Positions 24,301 through 36,300 of a DNA stretch of 64,000 nucleotides are shown in pieces; the first letter of the stretch is position 1, and the number at the start of each line of letters is the position of its first letter. Made by a program: the position numbers and the translations under genes. The notes beneath the pieces are model-generated. The model was given only the letters and a program-made list of their open reading frames with translations. It ran no database searches and was not told the origin of the DNA. The stretch spans positions 190,563-254,562 of the forward strand of contig CAXAMN010021362.1 of assembly GCA_963970005.1 (NCBI GenBank). Reading direction: 5' to 3'. The DNA is from Durusdinium trenchii. Its lineage: Eukaryota; Sar; Dinophyceae; Suessiales; Symbiodiniaceae.

Positions 24301-27300
24301 GCGGTCAACAATGGTGAGACGATCTTCAATGGCATGGGTGCCCCTGTGAGGTACTCTTTGTCAAAGGAGATGCTCACAAAGGCTCCTGATGGCTTTGCGC
24401 TTATGAGCGCTGAGGAAGAAGTGAAGGAGATGCAGGCCATTTCATTTTTGACTGAGAATCGCTTCCCGCCGACTATTGCAATCCTGGACATTGGATGCAC
24501 TAGAGCTATGGGATCAAGGCGAGCAGTCGACCATTTTTGCAACTATGTCGACAATCACCCAGATTGTGGATTGTGGTACTCTTTTGAGGCTACCAAGAGC
24601 AAGTTTTACTTTGCCAATTCCCAGAAGGCTACTTGCTCTCAGAAACTGGTGATTTACATGTATGATCGTGCATGGACGATCCACCATACAGAGTTCGACA
24701 TAGTGGAAGAAGGAGAAGTCCCTTTGCTTATGAGCTTGCCACAGATGAGGAACTTAGGCTTTGAACTCAGGCTGACACCTCAACATGCTTATCTGACATC
24801 GGTGCCTCTTGGTATCAAATATTTGGAGTTGAAGGTTGCAGCCAGTACTCATCTTGTCTTGGACTTCCAAGATATTGCATGGTATCTGTCTGACGTGAAT
24901 TTGCAGACTCGGCGCGAGAAGAGTTTTTACTCTCACTTCACTCACTATGAGTATGGTCATATTTCTGTTGACCTCAATAGTGATGAAGATGTAGCTGAAC
25001 ATGCATATCCTGTGGTTGACTACTGGGAAGTAGATGTTCACAAGAGAGAACTGATACGTCACCACAAGGATTATAGAAAGATTCTTTTCCCAGCAACTAA
25101 GTCCTGTCCTGTAGACACTGACCTACTGGAAGACTTGCGATTGACAATCATCAAGAAGAAGAAAGGTGGAGAAGAGATCAAGAAGCAAGATGATTGGCGC
25201 AAGGCAAAATGGAAGGACCTACAAATTGGCTATGAATGGCGTGGTAGAACAATTTTTAAGTTCAAGCCAGATGCCAAAATTCCAGATCTAAAGATCAGGA
25301 AGGCTGGCATTGAGCACCGTGGCATTGGTGATCCCGATGCAGTGGTGCGCTCCTCCTCAGAGAAGGTTCCCATTGCAAATGACAGGGAACCAGGCTTCTC
25401 GTCAGAGAAGGAAGGTGCACCAGCCAGTGCCGCGGAAAAGCCCGTGCCGCCAAAGTTTCGGTATACTTCCAAGGGTTTTGATCCATTTTGGAAGGGACAC
25501 AAGTCGAAACCATCTGAGCCTCAGAATGATTTAAAGGGTGATGATCTTGAGGAGTATGTTCCCTCAGAACCACCTGAGAGGCCAGAAGGTGAACTTGTAG
25601 AAATTCCTAAAGCATCAAAAGGACCATCAAGTGATAAACATGAACCACTTGAACCAGGTGATGGCGCTCTTGAGCCTAGGCGGATTTCAATCCCATTACC
25701 TGGTAGTGAAGTTGTTGCAATGACACCGGCATATAGGAAGATGTTACAGAGACTGGAGGACAAGGTAGAGCTTTATAAGCTTCATGTGAAGCACTACCAT
25801 ATGAGTCCTACTCAGTTTCGTAGACGTGTTTCTATGTTGAAGCTTCCTGACTCTGTTTTAGAGAAGTATGAATCAGTTGTCAGGAACTGCCGTGTTTGTA
25901 ACACTTCAGTGGCACCTCCGCCGCGAGCCAGAGTCTCCGGTATTAGAGCTTCATGTTTTGGTGATGTTGTTTTTGCTGATCATTGTGAGGTTGAACTTCA
26001 CAAGAACAAGTATATCATTCTACTTGTTCTTGATGGTGCCACAAATCTTCTCTGGGCTACGGCACAGAAAGACCTCATAGATCAAACCACCATCCAAGCA
26101 TTGAGGCAATGGTCTGATGAGAACAACTGTGTTCCAAAGGCCATCGTAGGAGACGAAGCCTTTTTCACCGATGCTTTTGTTGAATACTACAGGTTCCATG
26201 GTATACAACAATGTCCTTGTGGGCCAAGAACTCCTTGGCCGAACCGAGCAGAGACAGCTGTACGTTTGTTCAAACGTATGTGGCATGTTATGAAGGTAGA
26301 TCTGGATGACCCACGTTTTCGTGGTGTTACGGTCAGAGAAGTGGTCAAGAAAGTAGTGTGGGCAAGAAATTGTCAGTTGACTATCAGTGGATATTCACCA
26401 ATAGAGATAGCAACTGGAAGACGTCCACCAGATCTTTTTGACCTTGAGACCGCAAGCCCTGAGCAATTGTCAGCTAATGCCGCCGCACAAGATCGTACAA
26501 ATTTGGAACTACAACGTGTGGCTTTGAGAGCTCATCAAGAAGCACGACAAGCTCAGGACCTTCGAGCAGATCTTGCAAGAAGGACTATGCCAAGTGATGG
26601 TCCTTATTTCCAAGGAGAGAAGGTTTTTATTTGGACTCAGGATTCATCAAAGTTCAAGGATAAAGGACGTTGGGTTCGTGCCACAGTACTTGGACAAGAA
26701 GGAGCTATGGTCCAAGCCAATACTGGTAAGGCAGTGATACGTGTGAATCAGTCAAAGGTTAGACGTGATCACGATGAGTGGCATGATGTTTCCATTCCGG
26801 CATTAGACGATGAGAATCCGGAGAACTTGCGTGAAGATCACGAACTGTATGTTGATGCCGAATTCGGAGAACAGTCCTTTTTCTTCTGTAATGATGATCA
26901 TCCTGATGTTGTTGAGTTACTTCATGGAAACAGTGGATTATCTTGGTTCCTTTCAAAGAATGGTGTTAAAGTTGCATCTCCTATGGATTTCAAGGCAGGA
27001 TACAACTTTTCCACTATGAAGGGTCAAGATGGTATTTGGCAGCAACTGGAGAGATTGCAGCCCCACTGTATAGTGATCAACAACCCTTCTCCCAAACAGA
27101 ACAGAGCTTCTATTTGGTTGCTATGTTGTAATGTGATTGAGTGGCAGTTGAGAAGGAAGAAACATGTGTTTGTGACTGTTCCCAAAGGAAACAAGTTTTG
27201 TTTGTTTTTGCAGAAGTTCATTTCTTCGTTGAAGGATCCGATTTTTAACTTTGATGTGAATATGAATTGTTTTTGTTTTTGTCCGAAGGGAATGAGTTAC

Positions 27301-30300
27301 GTGACAGTCTTCCATTCCTATGCATCCTGCCAAGGATGGAAAGGTATTGGTGACTGTTCATTTCAAGCTAAAACAGTGCAAGCCACTAGAAGCAACCAGT
27401 ACTTTAAGGATCCTGACTGGAAGAAGTTTCCGTTCTCGTTTTTGGTTGAGATGAATCGTTTCCTTCCTTATAGTGAGACTTCCGACAAGCGTCAGAGTTT
27501 CCTTATTGAAGATCTTCTGGAGAATTTTGATTCTGGAAGTTTGTGTGGAACAGCTCTTTTGTTAGAGAGAGAAGCTCATCAGTCAATTTTGTTGAATTCC
27601 GTAAGAACGGAAGAGACGACGGAAATTCCGGTTCCACTTCGACACATACTACCACAAAGGTTCACTACTACTGAACTGATCAGAACCTTGAGGCAGGTAG
27701 ATGCACTACCTCAGAGATCAGAGTTTGATGTGACAACATCCTCCGATTCTCGAATTGTGTCATTGATTCCAGGCCTGAAGGAGATTAGACGAAGAACCTT
27801 GCCACAGATGTATTTTGAGAGATGTAAGGTCTATCGTGGTACTTTTGGTAGAGTGCATCCTCTCTTCAACTCTGAGGATGATGCAGTGTTGATTATGTGG
27901 AAGCCGGGAAAATACCATCAGGTTTTCTTTATGTTTGTGTCACAACTGTCTCCTCATCATGAACAGTTTTTGGTAGATCATTGGAGTATGATAGTTTACG
28001 AAGCAGAGACGACAGGCGCCGTGAAGCGCATTGTGACTCCTGATGAAGTAGCTCTAGAGGATCCAAAGGATCAACCTCCAGACTACGGACCACCGATGGA
28101 TGATGATATGGCTTATGAGCCGATTCCCGTCTCGGGGGAACTGCAGTATTTTGATCCAGATGATGAAGATATGTATCCGCCTGGTGATGGACCGGGTGGC
28201 AACCCTGATGATCACCAGGGTGGACAACCTCCGGGACCACCTCCGACAGGTTCCGTAGCTGGTCCGAATCAGTTCGGAAATCCCGATGTTCCTTTGGAGC
28301 AACTCGGATATCCATCAAGCGATCCGGAAGAGGCAATGCCGGAGATTACGAGTGAATCCCGTCCGCCAGATGATCCGGGTCAACCACCGATAGGGTTTCC
28401 GAGTGATACGGATCCCGTTCATCCGTTCGTACCGTCGCCAGATTCGAACACGCCGGAGCCAGAACCATATGTTCCGGAGAATCGTGAACGTCACAGCAAG
28501 CACATGAGGAAGCTTTCTGTGGACTCAACTGATGCTTTGCCAAAGGCGAAGGTGAAGTTTCAGGTAAAACGTTCTAAGGTTCAATTACCGGGACATGACG
28601 AACCTATTCCGGCACCTCCGAAGTCTGTTCTAAGAAGTTTCTTCCCTGGACATTCGGAGAATCCGACAGCATCAAGTTCGAATCAGCCACAAGCAGCCGA
28701 CATTCCTGTGCCTACGAGCACAGTCGAAGACGATGACAATGAGACGATTGACACAAATGAAACAGATTCAGAACCTATTTTTGATGAAGAAGATGTGAAA
28801 GGTTTTGAGAAGGATCCAGACAAGGATCTGGACGATGAGAAAAATCTTTTTGTTAGTTTTGATGACATGGATTTTTGTGTCATAGGTCCGAACCAAGCTC
28901 CTCCGAGTTTTAACTCGTATGATCCGAAAGGTTTTTCACAGTTCTGCCAGTATCTTGCGAAGACAATGGCTAAGAAGACGCCAAAGGCAGAGAGTGTGAT
29001 TACTCCGGAAGTGCTCCGGAAGTATGCGAAGGAGATCAAGCAAGCTAAACTAGAGGAGTTTCGCAGCTTTTTAGACTTTACTGCGATGAAGTATCGAGAC
29101 CGAAGAAAGCATAAGATCGATAATTATGTTACTGGTCGATGGGTCCTGACCATCAAGATTGACAAAGATGGTAACTTTAAGAAGTTTAAGGCCAGATGGG
29201 TCTGTCGAGGCTTCCAAGATGCCCAGAAATGGGACCTCCAAACGGACTCGCCAACCGCGACCAGGTATGGTTTTCGCGTAGCATGTCAGCATGCAGCCTC
29301 TTCTTTTTGGGACCTGTTGCACATCGACTTGAAAACTGCCTTTCTTCAGGGGGAACTTTACGACCTCGAGCGACGCGTTATTCACGTTCAACTTCCGACC
29401 GACATCGGATTGCCTCCGTGTCTTGTCGGATTGTGCACCCGTTCAGTGTACGGATTGAGTGATGCGCCTCGTCGCTGGTGGAATCGACTCGACAAGTTTT
29501 TGCACTCACTCGGATTAGTTCCGACTCGAGCCGATCGGTGTACGTACGTCTGCTACTCCGGATGTTTGAAGGTTCCTAAGGCTGTGAACTACTCATCAGA
29601 GGAGATGCCAGCCGAACCGGAACCGGTCTCATTCTACGTAGCAGGTGCGCCGCCAAACGAATTCCACGACACAGCGGAGGAAGTTCGTAGGTCTTTTCTC
29701 TGTGAAGAACGTCTGTTTTCGGTGTGTTACGGAAATAGGTCGGAGAAGACGGTGACGCGTAGCCTGCTTAAGGCAGAGGATGGAAAATGGACTCCTAAGG
29801 TAGATCAGGAACTCCAGAACTTCCTTGACTGTGTAGAGCATAAGGCAGGTTGGCATCAATATGCAAATGGCCATGCTCAAGTCGCTTATCGCGCTAAAGC
29901 TCTTCGTACTCCCGAACCTACATATTCGCGTTCGCGTTTTTGTTTTCGGACTTCAATAGTTAAGCGTAAGGGTGTTTGGTGGCTTCTCGAGACAAACAAG
30001 GATATCAGAAACGAGAAGAATGCAGTGACGTTAGAGGAAGAAGCTGAAACGCTTGTCAGTCTTTTTCTTCCTGCAGAACATACGTATACTGTGACACAAA
30101 CGCCTCAGCTTACACCTGAAGTTGTGGAAGAGTTGCTTGAGCATTTTATGGACCCTGTGCATGGCAGTAATTCTAAGAATAGGTCACCCATTGGTATGTG
30201 TTGTTTACATGTTGATGATCTTTTTGTGACAGGTAATGATATCTTTTTGAAACAGTTCAAGGATATTGTGAAGTCACAGTTTAAGATTGGACATGAGGAC

Positions 30301-33300
30301 ACTAATGACCTGATGTTTACTGGACAACGTGTTTCTTGGAAGATGCAAGAGAAGACCAAGAAGAAGGAATATATCTCAGTAGAGCAATCCCTTTGTGTTC
30401 AGGAATTGACTGAGATTATCATTCCAAAAGGTTTGAAGGATGAGGATAAGTGTGACAAGGACATGCACACAGCCTTCAGATCACTTCTTGGCAGCATAAA
30501 CTGGTTACAATCCAGAACACAATTCCAAGCTTGCTACCAATTCTCGAGGTCAGCATCAGCATCAGCAGGACCTACAATAGGTGATTGCAAGGCCCTGAAC
30601 AAGCTGTGCAAACAAATCGTGACTGACCCTATGGAGTTACGTTTTTGGCCACTTGAAGGTAGTCCACGTTTAATTGCTATGCCAGATGCCGCATTCAGGA
30701 ACAACAGTGACAAATCCTCTCAACGTGCTATGGTGATTTTTATGGGTGAGCAAAGGAAGGCAAAACAGAAGAACACTAAAGGCTCACTTATTTTCTTTGA
30801 ATCTTCTAAAATCAAGAGAACAACCCTGTCCACAACTGTTGCAGAGTTGTATGCATTTATGAAGTGTTATGGCACTTGCCAAATGCTTAGAGGTTTGATT
30901 AAGGACATTACAGGCTACTCTACTGACATTCACATGCGCACTGATGCTAACAATCTTGTGACTACAGCTAGTACTACTCATGTTCCTGAGCAACAGGAGA
31001 CTATTCATATGATCCAAATGCTTAGGAAGGAAGCATGCTCTGGTGCAATTGCTGACTTGTCACATATACGCACTCAGTGGTGTCTCGCTGACTGTCTTAC
31101 TAAGAAGTCTGCTAGTCCACAAGCTTTGATAGATGCAGTACGCAGCGGTTGTTTAAAGGAAGTTGATGCACATCCACCTTTTAGATCTCTTATTGAACAC
31201 AAGGCATATTTGCGTGGATGGCTTCCTACAGTATGCACACATGTTGACTTTTCACATGATGTGTTTTATCTTGGAGATTCTTTGCACTGAGAGTGAGAGG
31301 AGAGAATTCAATGCATGTGTTTTTGTTTGAGAGAAATTTGAATTTCTTTCATGAATTTGTGCCTGCGGCTCAAATTAGCTTGGCAAGATCAGCACTTTTC
31401 TTTCGAAGACTATTGCCTTGCATCGTTGACTACCTGTCATTTCTAAGACTTAGTACACTGGCCTCTGACCGGTGGACTTTGTATCAACAGAGATGACCGG
31501 TCAGGGAGCGTCCAATATGGTCAACATCTTTGAGTATGCTCGAAACTGGTCACAAAAGGTTCCTTGGGGACAACCTCAGAACTGGGCAAACCGTTTGAGA
31601 CGCCCACGTACGCCAGTTGAGTTCCATAGGAACTCAGAGCAGGATGAATTGATCTTAACCGACATTCTTGCAATGTGTTTGGCACCTGAGAACCATACTA
31701 AGTTCAATTTTCGAGTACGGTGGTTCGCAGAGATTGCCAGATACGCTTTTGGCTATGTCACCCAAGAGGAAGAGGATGAATATGAGAGAAGTAGGCAGTT
31801 CGTGGCAACAAGAGTCGCGTGGAGGCAAAACGATTATGGGAAGATAGCCACGGGGCTCAACTATATGCTACGACATGATCGTTCTCTCGATAGGTTGATG
31901 GACAGTAGGGCAATGATAGAGCTTATGCCTCTGATCACAGAGGGAACTGCTCGAATGCCATCGCCTTTTCGTATTTATCCTAATACTTTCTTTGCTATAT
32001 TGCATAGCGATGAGAAGCAAAGATTTCATTTGGTGATTCGCTTGGACAAGAATGTTTGGTACAACACAGGCAATCAATACGATATGCCCTTCTCCATGCG
32101 TTTGGGAGTGAACCAAGGGCATACAGGACTCATGCAAAACATCAGTCCAGAGAAGTTGAATCATAGATTGACTTCTATTGAGGCAAGATGTTTGGGACAT
32201 GTTTTTCATGTTACCAGAAGGGAGAACTGGGCCAGCATTGAGAGGTATGGTTTGATGAGAGACCCTCAAAGTTGGAATAGAAGGAATAGAGGTGAAGGAA
32301 GAGATTATGTTCATTTTATGTACAGTAATCCACAAACTTCGCTTTACATTCCTTTAGGCCCAGGTACAGTGGTTCCAAGAGATTATGGACAGCCTTTGTA
32401 TGTGAAGCTTAATGTGATTCTTTGGCTTCGGGCTGGACGTCCTCTGTACTTCAGCAACAATGGAGTGGTGCTTGCACATTGTGATGTGGAGCCCGAATAC
32501 TTGGACATTAGTGTGGATGAACCACAACCACGAGATGCTCCAGAGCCAGCTAAGGAGTTGAGAAATCCTAAGTCCGCAGAGGAGATGATGGAGCTCATCA
32601 ATAGTGAGAAGGTGCAACAAGAGAGAGTGCGAGCTTTGTTCACCAGATTATCTATTGACAAGCCATATGCCAGAGAACTTCTCAGGAGGATTCATGCCGA
32701 GGAGCCTGAGACAAAACAAGTTAAGAGGCATATGCTTTTGTGGTTGGACAATTTGGATTTAGGTGCTATCGCCCGTTTTGTCCAATATGAGAATCATCCT
32801 GAACGTGAGTACAATCGGTCACGATTGAGGTCACGTCAGTCGATGTCAGAAGGCCATTATCTTCAAGGATGGTCTTTGATTGCACCTAAGGAAATCGATG
32901 ATCGTGATCCTTGGAGTATCTTAGGCTATAGTACTCCAAAGTTGATTGTCGATGGAGATGGTGTTACCTCAAGGTCCTTGTTTATGGTTCACCCATTAGT
33001 TTTGAGCAAGGATCAGGCAAAACTGGTGAAGGCTGATGAGGAAGTGCTTCGTTTTGATCACATTTGGACGGACATCACTTCGAAGAGCTCAACAGCCAGG
33101 ACTTCTGGAGAACCTCAACAAGATGAAGAAGATGACTCTGCTCATGTTGCTGAGCGTGAGATGACATGGTTCATTCAGAATGTCAACAACCTGGTTCTCA
33201 ACCCATGGATGGTATATGACATTGGCATGGTATCACTCCATGATCGTGTAGGAACACGTGTACTCCAGAGCACTGGAGAAGACGTGATCCTTGTGAGGGA

Positions 33301-36300
33301 TTGGGACAGGTTGACAAGGCACCAGAGAGAATATTTTTGGAGAAGATACAAGTTGCTACGTCCAAGTGTTTATGGAACAGAGGAAGACCCCAAGACGTAT
33401 GCACCGAGTTTTGAACCCGGAATTTCTCAGTGGATGGAGTTGGCACAAACTGGATACCAACAGTTTTTCTTCATCCGTGCTTGGGAGAATGGACGCCGCT
33501 GGGCTGAAATTATGACAGACCATGGCATTGCTTCTTTAGAGCTTTCAAGCTTCTTGGATATGTGCAGAGATCCCAAATTGCTGGGTTGGAACTTTGGTAT
33601 TCCAGAACCTCAGTGGGATAATTTTGGCAACACAGTGGAGGAAGCATTCAACAATCCTTTGTTTGCCAAATTGCACTATCGCTTCAAGCAGGAGGAAGAG
33701 ATTGGTCGTGTCATGCACCTTGTGTCAGAACTTGTTTGTGACTTTTTCATCAAGGTGCTTCCCAAGTGGGTTCTTGACCATTCGATCTTGTGGGAAGAGT
33801 TTATGATCTTGGATCCAGACACAAATCTCCCAGCCTACAAGACTTCAGAGGCCGCCTTACAAGCAGAAAGGAATCCAGAGAAGTATCATACACATTTTGC
33901 TATGAACTTCAAGAAATTCCGTTTTTCTGCAAGGATTGTGTGGTATTTGATTGACCGTGACAGGAATCATTTAGAGAGTTTTCTTCACAACTCCAACAGT
34001 AGATTTGTGCAACATGCATGCTATCAACTTCGTGAGTATGTTCAGGCGCGTGTTGCAGTTTCTGATCCCTTGTATGAGATGATCAAGAAGGAAGAGTTTG
34101 AACGCCAATACAATTCCAAGTTTTTGGAGGCGATTTCTTGCTCTCGTGTTGTAGTTGAGCCTGTAAGTTCAGGGACGTATGAGCCATCATCGAAGCTGAA
34201 CTTAAAGGTACTACAAGACATCCTGAAGGGTATCTTCAAGATCCAGAAGGATGAGGAGCTTGCCAAGGAACGTGATGAAGAAGAAGAACAGGCAGCTCAA
34301 AACATCTCATACCTGTTGGCAGATGATATGGAGCTTGATTTTGATGATGATGATGTTCCAGTATGGCGCTCCATTGTCGACAAGTATAGAGGAGGTGATC
34401 AGGTGCTACAGGGAGAAGCTGTGAAGATTACTCACCTGTTCAGGGATCAAAAGGACAATGAGAAGGCGACAGAAGCTTTCAGTTCAGAGAGGACAGATTT
34501 TTATGAGACCTCAGGACCTCTTCCAAGAACCGAGGGAGAAAATCTTGTAGAGGACTTGCTCACCAAGGATGTTGCAGAACAAGCTTTTGAAGCAGGTGAA
34601 GAAGTTCCTCCTTATACAAGAGTCTCCACTATCACTGGTGAAGTCTATACTGGAAGTAGAACACTTCTAGAAGATGAGAATATGGAAGAGGAAGTTCCTG
34701 AAGAAGATCCTGCAGTTGAACCTGGAAAGGAACAAGAAATTTGATGAAGATGCAGGTGTTTTTCCTTCAGAGGAACTAAAGATGGAAGTGGACCAGGAGG
34801 AAGCCAAGGAAGAGTCAACACCACACTTTCTGTCAAGAGAGATAGGTGAGGACTCGACTGCATCGCACTTACCATCAGGTGAGATGGATGCTAACCTTGA
34901 TGATACTTCAGGTCAGCGGAAATCTAAGAAGAGCCGCCTGAATAAGATTCCTGATCCTCATTTTCATGAAGAAGTTCAGGATGATGCAACCATGGAAGAG
35001 AAGAAAGAGGCGGTGGAGAAAATAAAAGAGGTCAGAGAGGATGATGGAGAGAAGAAATTGGAGGCTGAAATCCAAGAATCTTTTCCATCTGAAGTAGTTG
35101 TTGAAAAGGATACAACAAAAGTTGACAATACCTATGAGTTGCACACTTCACCTTTAAAGTTGCTTGGAGAGCTTACAGGAGATCCAGGTATTGGCTTTTA
35201 TCAACTATGCTTCAGGGAAACTCATGCAAGATTGCTGAATCATGTTTGTTTCAGAAAAGGTGAGATTTCCCATCCTCATTATCAGTCAAGGATCAACGAG
35301 AATGATTTTGTTCGATCCATTCGCAATATCTGTCCAGTACCTCCACCTGATTGTTATGAACATGAACCAGAGCATGATTTGAAGAGATTCTTCATCAATG
35401 ATGACCGCATCATTTATTTGGATGGCAGGTATCAGGTCGATCCAAAGGCCCTTGAAAGGGCAGGTCATGCTCGAGAAGAATTGGAGGATACGAAAAAGGA
35501 ACTCAAGAAGGAACTGGAATCATATGGTCCCAAGGGACCCAGTTGGGACTTTGTCACCTTCTATGAAGAGCTGTGCAGAAGGTTCCTCAAGGGAAGAATA
35601 GAAGAACCATATGGAACTAATTTATTGGCCAGCTCAGAGTCCTTGACATTTTTATCCTGGAACTATGGCAACATGGTTCGTGGTCAGAAGTACACCACAC
35701 CAAGGTTTCTCCAAGGACTTGATAGTGCAATGAGGCCACGCAAACAGAGCGCCATGTCACTTCAGAATGAGCAATTTGAGAACAACCTTTTCTTCAACAT
35801 GCTCTTCTTTTTACGTGCACATGTCGTGATTCTCCAGGAAGCTCATCTTCTTGTTCCTGCCAAGGAATTTATTGAGCAAAAGAATTGGACAGTTTGTTTC
35901 AATGATTGGGAGAATCTTGCAGTGATGGCTAGATTGGCACCAGGTGGATATGTCAAGATCATTGCTGGACATGATCAAGAACTTGGTCACTGTGAACAGC
36001 GTGATGTAACTTGGGCTATCTACGAGATTTGTTTTGGAGAAACAAGGCCTGAGCCTACCTGTACAGGGTTCCACTCAACAGCTGATATAGTGTGTCCATG
36101 CTTGACTGCTTCAAGGCTCAAAGAGCAAGAGGATAAGACTCTGCGCATAAAAGACACTAGCGGTCTGCACCTCTACCGTGTACGCCCTAGTCACTCTTTC
36201 ACCCCCCGCCCCCTTGGAATTGATTTTTCAATACAGACCCCCCCCCCCTCCCCCCCTCTAAAATCAATTCTCTCCTGGAGATCGTCTTCGTGAGCCTCTC

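Larger units (their letters stand above)
22514..36201 (+). mobile_element. Ty1/copia LTR retrotransposon with extra 3' ORFs
   Basis: A 126-bp segment (22514-22639) recurs without visible mismatch at 36076-36201. Both copies end in CA; the right one can be extended left to a TG at 36060. A primer binding site follows the left copy, then Gag, Pol (protease, integrase, RT and RNase H in copia order) and a downstream coding region with a Tpt1/KptA-like domain. Visibly identical LTRs and an open Pol point to a recent insertion. Gag/Pol and the two 3' ORFs are each separated by an apparent frame change. The element uses more A/T-ending codons than host exons and lies in sense orientation within a host intron. 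Confidence 0.9.
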
